The notes below the pieces were generated by a model. It worked only from the letters and a program-made list of their open reading frames with translations, made no database searches and was not told the DNA's origin. A stretch of DNA of 64,000 nucleotides from contig NW_027480422.1 of assembly GCF_051401765.1 (NCBI RefSeq), forward strand, positions 23,702,001 through 23,766,000, written 5' to 3'. This stretch comes from Calliopsis andreniformis (taxonomy: Eukaryota > Arthropoda > Insecta > Hymenoptera > Andrenidae). Positions 13,401-22,535 of this stretch are shown here, one piece after another. The stretch's first letter is position 1, and every line of letters starts with the position of its first letter. Position numbers and translations under genes: made by a program.

Positions 13401-16400
13401 AAGCCTAGGTTGCCCGGAACGTAGAAATGACCATCACTTTCACACTGGTTGCAATTATTCCTGTTATGGGATAGAAAAACTGTTTTATTTATATTGTATT
13501 TTATGCTTCTGGCGTTGACTTCTAAGGCCGCAGCTATTCGATGTGGTGGAACGACGCCCTAGAGTGCAGCCTAGGTTGCCAGTATCGTAGAAATGACCAT
13601 ATCTTTCACACTGGTTGCAATTATTCCTGTTATACGATGGTAAAACTGTTGTATTTCTATTGTATTTTATGCTTCTGGCGTTGACTTGTTAGGCCCTAAC
13701 TATTCGATCTGGTGGAGCAACGCCCTAGAGAGAAGCCTAGGTTGTACGGAACGTAGAAATGCCCATTACTTTCACACTGGTGGTAATTATTCCTGTTATA
13801 CGATGGAATAACTGTTGTATTTTTATTTTATTTTGTGCTTCTGGCGTTGACTTCTAAGGTCCTAGCTATTCGATCTGGTGGGGCAACGCTCGATAGTGAA
13901 TCCTAGGTTGCCCGGAACTTAGAAATGACCATCACCTTCACTCTGGTTGCAATTATTCTTGTTATACGATGGAAAAACTGTTGTATTTATTTTGTATTTT
14001 ATGCCTCTGGCGTTTACTCCTAAGGCCGTAGCTATTCGATGTGGTGGAGCAACGACCTAGAGGGAAGCCTAGATTGCGCGGAACGTAGAAATGACCATGT
14101 CATTCACACTGGTTGCAATTATTCGTTTTATACGATGGAAAAACTGTTGTATTTATTTTGTATTTTATGCCTCTGGCGTTTACTCCTAAGGCCGTAGCTA
14201 TTCGATGTGGTGGAGCAACGCCCTAGAGGGAAGCCTAGGTTGCCCGGAACGTAGAAATGAACATGTCTTTCACACTGGTTGCAATTATTCCTGTTATACG
14301 ATGGAAAAAGTGTTGTATTTATATTGTATTTTATGCTTCTGACGTTGACTTCTAAGGCCGCAGCTATTCGATGTGGTGGAGCAACGCCCTAGAGTGAAGC
14401 CTAGGTTGGCCGGAACGTAGAAATGACCATAGCTTTCACACTGGTTGCAATTATTCCTGTTATACAAGGGAAAAACTGTTGTATTTATATTGTATTTTAT
14501 GCTTCTGGCGTAGACTTCTTAGGCCCTAACTATTCGATCTGGTGGAGCATGGCCCTAGAGTGAAGCCTAGGTTGCCCGGAATGCTGAAATGACCATCACT
14601 TTCACATTCGTTGCAATTATTCTTGTTATACGATGGAAAAACTGTTGTATTTATTTTGTATTTTATGCCTCTGGCGTTGACTCCTAAGGCCCTAACTATT
14701 GGATCTGGTGGACCAACGCCCTAGAGTGAAGCCTAGGTTACCCGGAATGCAGAAATGACCATCACTTTCACACTGGTGGCAATTATTCCTGTTATACGAT
14801 GGAGACTGTTGGATTTTTAATGTATTTTATGCTTCTGGCATTGACTTCTTAGGCCCTAACTATTCGATCTGGTGGAGCAACGCCCTACGGTGAAGCCTAG
14901 GTTGCCCGGAACGTAGAAATGACCATCACTTTCACACTGGTTGCAATTATTCTTGTTATACGATGGAAAAACTGTTGTATTTATTTTGTATTTTATGCCT
15001 CTGGCGTTTACTCCTAAGGCCGTAGCTATTCGATGTGGTGGAGCAACGCCCTAGAGGGAAGCCTAGGTTGCACGGAACGTAGAAATGACCATGTCTTTCA
15101 CACTGGTTGCAATTATTAGTGTTATACGATGGAAAAAGTGTTGTATTTATATTGTATTTTATGCTTCTGACGTTGACTTCTAAGGCCGCAGCTATTCGAT
15201 GTGGTGGAGCAACGCCCTAGAGTGAAGCCTAGGTTGCCCGGAACGTAGAAATGACCATAGCTTTCACACTGGTTGCAATTATTCCTGTTATACAGGGGAA
15301 AAACTGTTGTATTTATATTGTTTTTTATGCTTCTGGCGTTGACTTCCTGGGCCCTAACTATTCTATCTGGAGGAGCAACGCTCTAGAGTGAAGCCTAGGT
15401 TTGCCCGGAATGCAGAAATGACCATCACTTTTACACTGGTGGCAATTATTCCTGTAATACGATGGACAAACTGTTGGATTTTTAATGTACTTTATGCTTC
15501 TGGCTTTGACTTCTAAGGCCCTATGTATTCGATCTGGTGGAGCAATGCCTCAGTGTTAAGTCTAGGATGCCCGGAACGTAGGAATGGCCGTTATTTTCAC
15601 ACTGGTTGCAATTACTCATTTTATACGATGGAAAAACTGTTGTACATATATCGTATTTTATGCTTCTGGCATTGACTTCTTAGGCCCTAACTATTCGATC
15701 TTGTGGAGCAACGCCCTAGGGTGAAGCCTAGATTGCCCGGAACGTAGAAATGACCATCACTTTCACACTGGTTGCAATTATTCCTGTTATAGGATAGAAA
15801 AACTGTTTTATTTATATTGTATTTTACGCTTCTGGCGTTGATTTCTAAGGCCGCAGCTATTCGATGTGGTGGAACGACGCCCTAGGGTGAAGCCTAGGTT
15901 GCCCGGAATGTAGAAATGACCATAACTATCAGACTGGTGGCAATTATTCGTTTTATACAATGGAAAAACTGTTGTATTTATTTTGTATTTTATGCCTCTG
16001 GCGTTTACTCCTAAGGCCGCAGCTATTCGATGTGGTGGAACGACGCCGTAGAGTGCAGCCTAGGTTGCCAGTATCGTAGAAATGACCATATCTTTCACAC
16101 TGGTTGCAATTATTCGTTTTATACGATGGAAAGACTGTTGTATTTCTATTGTATTTTATGCTTCTGGCGTTGACTTGTTAGGCCCTAACTATTCGATCTG
16201 GTGGAGCAACGCCCTAGAGTGAAGCCTAGCTTGCCCGGAACGTAGAAATGACCATTACTACCACACTGTTTGCAATTATTCATATTATACAGTGGAAAAA
16301 CTGCTGTATTAATATTGTATTTTATGCTTCTGGCATTGACTTCTAAGGCCCTAACTATACGATGTGGTGGAGCAACGCCCTAGAGTGAAGCCTAGGTTGC

Positions 16401-19400
16401 ACGGAACGTAGAAATGCCCATTACTTTCACACTGGTGGTAATTATTCCTGTTATACGATGGAATAACTGTTGTATTTTTATTTTATTTTGTGCTTCTGGC
16501 GTTGACTTCTAAGGTCCTAGCTATTCGATCTGGTGGGTCAACGCTCGATAGTGAATCCTAGGTTGCCCGGAACTTAGAAATGACCATCACCTTCACTCTG
16601 GTTGCAATTATTCCTGTTATACGATGGAAAAACTGTGGTATTTATATTGTACTTTATGCTTCTGGCGTTGACTTCTAAGGCCCTATGTATTCGATCTGGT
16701 GGAGCAATGCCTCAGTGTTAAGTCTAGGATGCCCGGATCGTAGGAATGGCCGTCATTTTCACACTGGTTGCAATTACTCATTTTATACGATGGAAAAACT
16801 GTTGTACATATATCGTATTTTATGCTTCTGGCATTGACTTCTTAGGCCCTAACTATTCGATATGGCGGAGCAACGCCCTAGGGTGAAGCCTAGGTTGCCC
16901 GGAACGTAGAAATGACGATAGCTATCAGACTGGTTGCAATTATTCGTTTTATACGATGGAAAGACTGTTCTATTTATATTGTATTTTATAGTTATGGCGT
17001 TGTCTTCTAGGGCCGTAGCTATTCGATGTGGTTGCGCAACGCCCTAGAGTGAAGCCTAGGTTGCCCCGATCGTAGAAATGACCATTACTTCCACACTGTT
17101 TGCAATTATTCATATCATAGAGTGGAAAAACTGTTGTATTTATATGGCATTTTATGCTTCTGGCATTGACTTCTAAGGTCCTAGCTATTGGATCTGGTGG
17201 AGCAACGCTCTCGAGTGAAGCCTAGGTTGCCCGGAACTTAGAAATGACCATCACCTTCACTCTGGTTGCAATCATTACTGTTATACGATGGAAAAACTGT
17301 GGTATTTATCTTGTATTTTATGCTTCTGGCGTAGTCTTCTTAGGCCCTAACTATTCGATCTGGGGGAACCACGCCCTAGACTGAAGCCTAGGTTGCCCGG
17401 AACGTAGAAATGACCATCACTTTCACACTGGTTGCAATTATTCCTGTTATACGATGGAAAAACTGTGGTATTTATATTGTACTTTATGCTTCTGGCGTTG
17501 ACTTCTAAGGCCCTATGTATTCGATCTGGTGGAGCAATGCCTCAGTGTTAAGTCTAGGATGCCCGGATCGTAGGAATGGCCTTTATTTTCACACTGGTTG
17601 CAACTACTCATTTTATACGATGGAAAAACTGTTGTACATATATCGTATTTTATGCTTCTGGCATTGACTTCTTAGGCCCTAACTATTCGATCTGGGGGAA
17701 CCACGCCCTACAGGGAAGCCTAGGTTGCCCGGAACGTAGAAATGAACATGTCTTTCACACTGGTTGCAATTATTCCTGTTATACGATGGAAAAAGTGTTG
17801 TATTTATATTGTATTTTATGCTTCTGACGTTGACTTCTAAGGCCGCAGCTATTCGATGTGGTGGAGCAACGCCCTAGAGTGAAGCCTAGGTTGCCCGGAA
17901 CGTAGAAATGACCATAGCTTTCACACTGGTTGCAATTATTCCTGTTATACAAGGGAAAAACTGTTGTATTTATATTGTATTTTATGCTTCTGGCGTTGAC
18001 TTCTTAGGCCCTAACTATTCGATCTGGTGGAGCATGGCCCTAGAGTGAAGCCTAGGTTGCCCGGAATGGTGAAATGACCATCACTTTCACATTCGTTGCA
18101 ATTATTCTTGTTATACGATGGAAAAACTGTTGCATTTATTTTGTATTTTATGCCTCTGGCGTTGACTCCTAAGGCCGTAGCTATTCGATGTGGTGCAGCA
18201 ACGCCCTAGAGTGAAGCCTAGGCTGCCCGGAAAGTAGAAATGACCATTACCTCCACACTGTTAGCAATTATTCATTTTATACAATGGAAAAACTGTTGTA
18301 TTTATATTGAATTTTATGCTTCAGACGTTGGCTTCTAAGGCAGTAGCTATTCAATGTGGTGGAGAAACGCCCTAGAGTGATGCCTACGTTGCCCGGAAAG
18401 TAGAAATGACCATTACCTCCACACTGTTAGCAATTATTCATTTTATACAATGGAAAAACTGTTGTATTTATATTGTTTTTTATAGTTATGGCGTTGACTT
18501 CTAAGGCCATAGCTATTGGATGTGGTGGAGCAATGCCCTAGGGTGAAGCCTAGGTTGCCCGGAACGTAGAAATGACCATAACTTTCATACCTGTTGCAAT
18601 TATTCGTTTTATACCGTGGAAAAACTGTTGTATTTATATTGTATTTTATGCGTCTGGAGTTGTTTTCTAAGGTCATAACTATTCGGCCTGGTGGACCAAC
18701 GCCCTAGGGTGAAGCCTAGGTTGCACGGAACGTAGAAATGACCATACCTTTCACACTGGTTGTAATTATTCCTGTTATACGATGGAATAACTGTTGTATT
18801 TTTATTTTATTCTGTGCTTCTGGCGTTGACTTCTCAGGTCCTAGCTATTCGATCTGGTGGAGCAACGCTCTAGAGTGAAGCCTAGGTTGCCCGGAACTTA
18901 GAAATGACCATCACCTTCACTCTGGTTGCAATTATTCCTGTTATACGATGGAAAAACAGTGGTATTTATATTGTATTTTATGCTTCTGGCGTAGTCTTCT
19001 TAGGCCCTAACTATTCGATCTGGGGGAACCACGCCCTAGACTGAAGCCTAGGTTGCCCGGAACGTAGAAATGACCATCACTTTCACACTGGTTGCAATTA
19101 TTCCTGTTATACGATGGAAAAACTGTTGTATTTATATTGTATTTTATGCTTCTGGTGTAGACTTCGTAGGCCCTAGCTATTCGATCTGGAGGAACAACGC
19201 CCTAGAGTGAAGCCTAGGTTGCCCGGAACGTAGAAATGACCATCACTTTCACACTGGTTGCAATTATTCATATTATACAGTGGAAAAACTGTTGTATTTA
19301 TTTTGTATTTTATGCCTCTGGCGTTTACTCATAAGGCACTAACTATTCGATGTGGTGGAGCAACGCCCTTGAGTGAAGCCTTGGTTGTACGGAACGTAGA

Positions 19401-21053
19401 AATGCCCATTACTTTCACACTGGTGGTAATTATTCCTGTTATACGATGGAATAACTGTTGTATTTTTATTTTATTTTGTGCTTCTGGCGTAGGCTTCTTA
19501 GGCCCTAACTATTCGATCTGGGGGAAACACGCCCTAGACTGAAGCCTAGGTTGCCCGGAACGTAGAAATGACCATCACTTTCACACTGGTTGCAATTATT
19601 CCTCTTATACGATGGAAAAAGTGTTGTATTTATATTGTATTTTATGCTTCTGTAGTTGACTTCTAAGGCCGCAGCTATTCGATGTGGTGGAGCAACGCCC
19701 TAGAGTGAAGCCTAGGTTGCCCGGAACGTAGAAATGATCATAGCTTTCACACTGGTTGCAATTATTCCTGTTATACAAGGGAAAAACTGTTGTATTTATA
19801 TTGTATTTTATGATTCTGGCGTTGACTTCTTAGGCCCTAACTATTCGATCTGGTGGAGCATGGCCCTAGAGTGAAGCATAGGTTGCCCGGAATGCTGAAA
19901 TAACCATCACTTTCACACTGGTTGCAATTATTCCTGTTATGCGATGGAAAAACTGTTGTATTTATATTATATTTTATGCTTCTGGCGTTGACTTCTTAGG
20001 CCCTAACTATTCGATCTGGTGGAGCATGGCCCTAGAGTGAAGCCTAGGTTGCCCGGAATGCTGAAATGACCATCACTTTCACATTCGTTGCAATTATTCT
20101 TGTTATACGAGGGAAAATCTGTTGTATTTATATTATATTTTATGCTTCAGACGTTGACTTCTAAGGCCGTAGCTATTGGATGTGGTGGAGAAACGCCCTA
20201 GAGTGAAGCCTAGGTTGTCCGGAAAGTAGAAATGACCATTACCTCCACACTGTTTGCAATTATTCATTTTATACAATGGAAATACTGTTGTATTTATATT
20301 GTTTTTTATAGTTATGGCGTTGACTTCTAAGGCCGCAGCTATTCCATCTGGTGGAACGACGCCCTAGAGTGAGGCCTAGGTTGCCCGTATCGTAGAAATG
20401 ACCATATCTTTCACACTGTTTGCAATTATTCCTGTTATACGATGGAAAATCTGTTGTATTTCTATTGTACTTTATGCTTCTGGCGTTGACTTCTTAGGCC
20501 CTATCTATTCGATCTGGTGGAGCAACGCCCTAGGGTGAAGCCTAGGTGGCCCGGAACGTAGAAATGACCATACCTTTCACGCTGGTTGCAATTATTCCTG
20601 TTATACAAGGGAAAAGCTGTTGTATTTATATTGTATTTTATGCTTCTGGCGTTGACTTCCTGGGCCCTAACTATTCTATCTGGAGGAGCAACGCCCTAGA
20701 GTGAAGCCTATGTTGCCCGGAATGCAGAAATGACCATCACATTCACACTGGTGGCAATTATTCCTGTTATACGATGGAGACTGTTGGATTTTTAATGTAC
20801 TTTATGCTTCTGGCGTTGACCTCTAAGGCCCTATGTATTCGATCTGGTGGAGCATTGCCTCAGTGTTAAGTCTAGGATGCCCGGAACGTAGAAATGGCCG
20901 TTACTTTCACACTGGTTGCAGTTACTCATTTTATACGATGGAAAAACTGTTGTACATATATCGTATTTTATGCTCCTGGCATCGACTTCTTAGGCCGTAA
21001 CTATTCGATCTGGTGGAGCAACGCCCTAGGGTGAAGCCTAGGTTGCCCGGAAC

Positions 21054-21057
21054 GTAG
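21054..21057 (+). other. target-site duplication gtag, left
   Basis: The four bases gtag immediately before the 5' LTR are repeated immediately after the 3' LTR. Uninterrupted satellite elsewhere reads ggaacgtagaaatgacc, so removing the element plus one gtag restores the normal monomer exactly. A 4-bp duplication fits a Ty3/gypsy integrase. Confidence 0.85.
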
Positions 21058-21140
21058 TGTGGCGGCGACAGACCGACGCCATGTTGCCGTCGAATGTTTA
21101 GGTTAAGATTTGGAATGAACGATTGAATGTTAGCGGAGTG

Positions 21141-21250
21141 TATAAGGTTCGAGAGGATGTTTGGAAGTGTGTATCGAGTGTCGCGTAGAGTTTAGAGTGC
21201 AAGCGAGTTAATGAGAAAGAGAAGAGAATGACTGTGGAGAATGCGTCAGT
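21141..21250 (+). promoter_or_regulatory. candidate LTR core promoter (tataag; tcagt initiator)
   Basis: tataag at 21,141-21,146 resembles a TATA box. tcagt at 21,246-21,250 matches the arthropod initiator consensus TCAGT. They are about 100 bp apart, too far to act together, so at most one marks the true start. The initiator lies about 80 bp before the polyadenylation signal, which gives a sensible short R region. The same motifs occur in the 3' LTR at 25,825 and 25,930. Confidence 0.35.
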
Positions 21251-21329
21251 GCGTGAATGGAAGAAAAAGTGAGTCTGATTTGGAGAGGCATAACGAGCGG
21301 ACGCGCGGACATCGTCTTGTTACAGCTCG

Positions 21330-21335
21330 AATAAA
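21330..21335 (+). promoter_or_regulatory. AATAAA polyadenylation signal, 5' LTR copy
   Basis: A canonical aataaa inside the LTR, conserved in the 3' LTR at 26,013-26,018. Cleavage would be expected 10-30 bases downstream. In this copy it would have to be bypassed for full-length RNA. Confidence 0.6.
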
Positions 21336-21402
21336 CGGCACCAAATTTCACACAATTAATTACTTTCCGTCACTACCGTTATCATCCACATCCTCACCAA
21401 AT

Positions 21403-21420
21403 TGGTGACCCCGACGCGAT
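21403..21420 (+). promoter_or_regulatory. primer-binding site, tRNA-Trp type
   Basis: TGGTGACCCCGACGCGAT starts one base after the 5' LTR. The opening TGG pairs with a tRNA CCA end. The rest is complementary to the tRNA-Trp 3' end as I remember it, with one mismatch (C where T is expected, third codon-sized block from the end). This is where minus-strand reverse transcription is primed. A tRNA-Trp primer is a recalled trait of CsRn1-clade elements. Confidence 0.75.
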
Positions 21421-21587
21421 CTCGACGGGAGTGTGACGTGATCGTGATCGTGAGTGCGATATCGGGTATACCTGATCTAATAGACTTTGGCGGGTGATTC
21501 GCAGAAAGTGCCAAGACACTAGTTATCCGTAGTTAAGTGTAGTTTTTAACGGTTAGACTTTAATACAAATAGACTTAGTGAAAGACA
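21421..21587 (+). other. retrotransposon 5' leader, noncoding
   Basis: This is the untranslated stretch between primer site and gag start, where an RNA packaging signal would normally lie. I see no open frame or clear structure. The gag ATG follows the context gacaATG, with A at -3, which is favourable for initiation. Confidence 0.6.
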
Positions 21588-22499
21588 ATGTCGGTCGATA
21601 ATGACAGGGTGCCAGCTACACCGGGCCCATCCGGGGAGGCGTCCACGACGGTAGCGCGGGTTTCAGTCCGAATTCCGGAGTTTTGCGCTACAGATCCGGA
21701 AATGTGGTTCGCTATGGTGGAAAGAAGCTTTGAAGCTTCAGGGGTGACCACCGAAGGCACAAAATTCGGTTACGTCCTGGGTGCATTGAGCCCGGTATAT
21801 GCCGCGGAAGTGCGTGACATAATTATGAACCCGCCGACGGCCGGGCCCTACCAAAAACTAAAGGCAGAGTTGATTCGAAGGCTCAGTTCGACGCAGGAAC
21901 AGAAGACTCGTCGCCTCCTCGAGTCGGAAGAGATCGGGGACAGGAAACCATCGCAATTTCTTCGGCATTTGCGAGGATTGGCAGGAACCACCGTTTCTGA
22001 CAGTGTCTTACGCACTCTGTGGATGGGAAGGTTACCCACGAATATGCAAATTATTCTGGCAACCCAGAAGGATGTCGACCTCGTCAAGGTGGCAGATTTG
22101 GCGGACGCTATAGCAGAGACAACGGGTCCACGAGTCCACATAGCCGAGTCAGCTGCACCGGTGGGAGCTCCTAAGGCAACGGGTCAACACAATGTGACGC
22201 AGGATTTGGAGGCCTTATTAAATTTAAAAATGGCCCAGCTCGCCGTGTCGTTCCGACAGGAAATTGCAGCGATGCGGCAAGAACTGTTAAGTGAAGGACG
22301 ATCTTCACGATTTGAGAGGACTTATCGACAGAGATCACCCTCTCGTCAACGTACGCGTCAGCGTTCGGTTTCCCGACGACGTGCAGAAGAGAGGCAAGGA
22401 AGGTGCTTCTACCATTGGCGTTGGGGAGCTGGTGCACACAGGTGTGTTCCACCATGCAACTGGAATGACACGGCGGGAAACGAGTCGGGCGGTCGTTAA
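21588..22499 (+). CDS. gag: Gag structural polyprotein
   Basis: A 303-residue nucleocapsid/capsid protein that would assemble the cytoplasmic virus-like particle packaging the element's RNA. Residues about 25-185 form the capsid-like region: it has the insect-element signature IPEF..TDPEMWF near 29-41 and a helical stretch with [13 protein letters not shown] at 87-99. Residues about 203-235 look helical, possibly a coiled coil. Residues 239-268 are very rich in Arg and Ser and probably bind RNA. A single C-terminal zinc finger, C273-X2-H276-X9-C286-X3-C290, has the CHCC order rather than the common retroviral CCHC. The start is the first ATG of the frame and has a good context. The frame ends in TAA, whose last base is also the first base of pol's ATG. 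A GGGAAAC slippery site covers codons 297-298, so a fraction of ribosomes probably continue into pol. There are no internal stops or frameshifts. Confidence 0.93.
   Translation: MSVDNDRVPATPGPSGEASTTVARVSVRIPEFCATDPEMWFAMVERSFEASGVTTEGTKFGYVLGALSPVYAAEVRDIIMNPPTAGPYQKLKAELIRRLSSTQEQKTRRLLESEEIGDRKPSQFLRHLRGLAGTTVSDSVLRTLWMGRLPTNMQIILATQKDVDLVKVADLADAIAETTGPRVHIAESAAPVGAPKATGQHNVTQDLEALLNLKMAQLAVSFRQEIAAMRQELLSEGRSSRFERTYRQRSPSRQRTRQRSVSRRRAEERQGRCFYHWRWGAGAHRCVPPCNWNDTAGNESGGR
22475..22481 (+). promoter_or_regulatory. -1 ribosomal frameshift slippery site GGGAAAC
   Basis: The heptamer reads G GGA AAC in the gag frame (codons GGA 22,476 and AAC 22,479), exactly the X XXY YYZ form needed for tandem -1 slippage. 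pol lies in the -1 frame, and that frame is open from 22,469, just after a TGA at 22,466. The heptamer therefore sits inside the 31-base overlap window. Slippage would give a fusion of about 1,341 residues. GGGAAAC is an established slippery sequence in betaretroviral gag-pro junctions. Termination-reinitiation at TAATG is the alternative. Confidence 0.8.
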
Positions 22500-22535
22500 T
22501 GACGGCTGACGGGTCTTGCCCGATGCCGCGCCGTC
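22484..22535 (+). promoter_or_regulatory. possible frameshift-stimulating RNA pseudoknot
   Basis: Stem 1 pairs TCGGGC (22,485-22,490) with GCCCGA (22,518-22,523), with a further G-U pair outside. Stem 2 pairs GACGGC (22,501-22,506), inside the loop, with GCCGTC (22,530-22,535). The arms interleave as in an H-type pseudoknot. The spacer from the slippery site is only 2-3 bases, shorter than the usual 5-9, and GC-rich sequence can pair by chance. A competing small hairpin, CGGG/CCCG, uses 22,510-22,522. Confidence 0.45.

Larger units (their letters stand above)
1..21057 (+). repeat. 166-bp satellite DNA array, left part
   Basis: Head-to-tail tandem repeats, all in one orientation. The spacing was measured directly: the gtagaaatgacc anchor (or its gctg variant) falls at 145, 311, 477 and 643, a period of exactly 166 bp. 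Other anchors in nearly every monomer are cacactggttgcaattattc, tatacgatgg, ttttatgcttctgg, cgttgacttctaagg and agcctaggttgcccgg. About 127 monomers are present, differing mainly by substitutions. The commonest length variant is a 2-base loss where gatggagactg replaces gatggacaaactg (near 1,195, 3,847, 14,803 and 20,780). Recurrent monomer types are marked by tacaaggg, ttggatttttaatg, gttgtacatatatcg and tatagttatggcg. A repeat unit close to chromatosome length is typical of centromeric or pericentromeric satellites, but nothing here proves that location. No gene, RNA gene or second transposon is visible in the stretch. Confidence 0.97.
21058..21401 (+). repeat. 5' LTR
   Basis: This 344-bp terminal repeat matches 25,742-26,084. 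It begins TGTGGCGG and, judged by the shared sequence and by the target duplication, ends CACCAAA rather than with the usual CA. Differences from the 3' LTR are t/c at 21,082, g/c in aatgagaaag, and a short cluster where gcgtgaa here is gaggaa there (one-base length change). It holds a TATA-like tataag at 21,141, an arthropod initiator-like tcagt at 21,246 and an aataaa at 21,330. These suggest U3, R and U5 order, but the transcript start cannot be fixed from sequence. Confidence 0.93.

Noticed and set aside
1..21057. CRISPR-like array, because of regular short conserved segments
   Set aside because: The whole 166-bp unit is repeated with no unique spacers, and the context is clearly eukaryotic.
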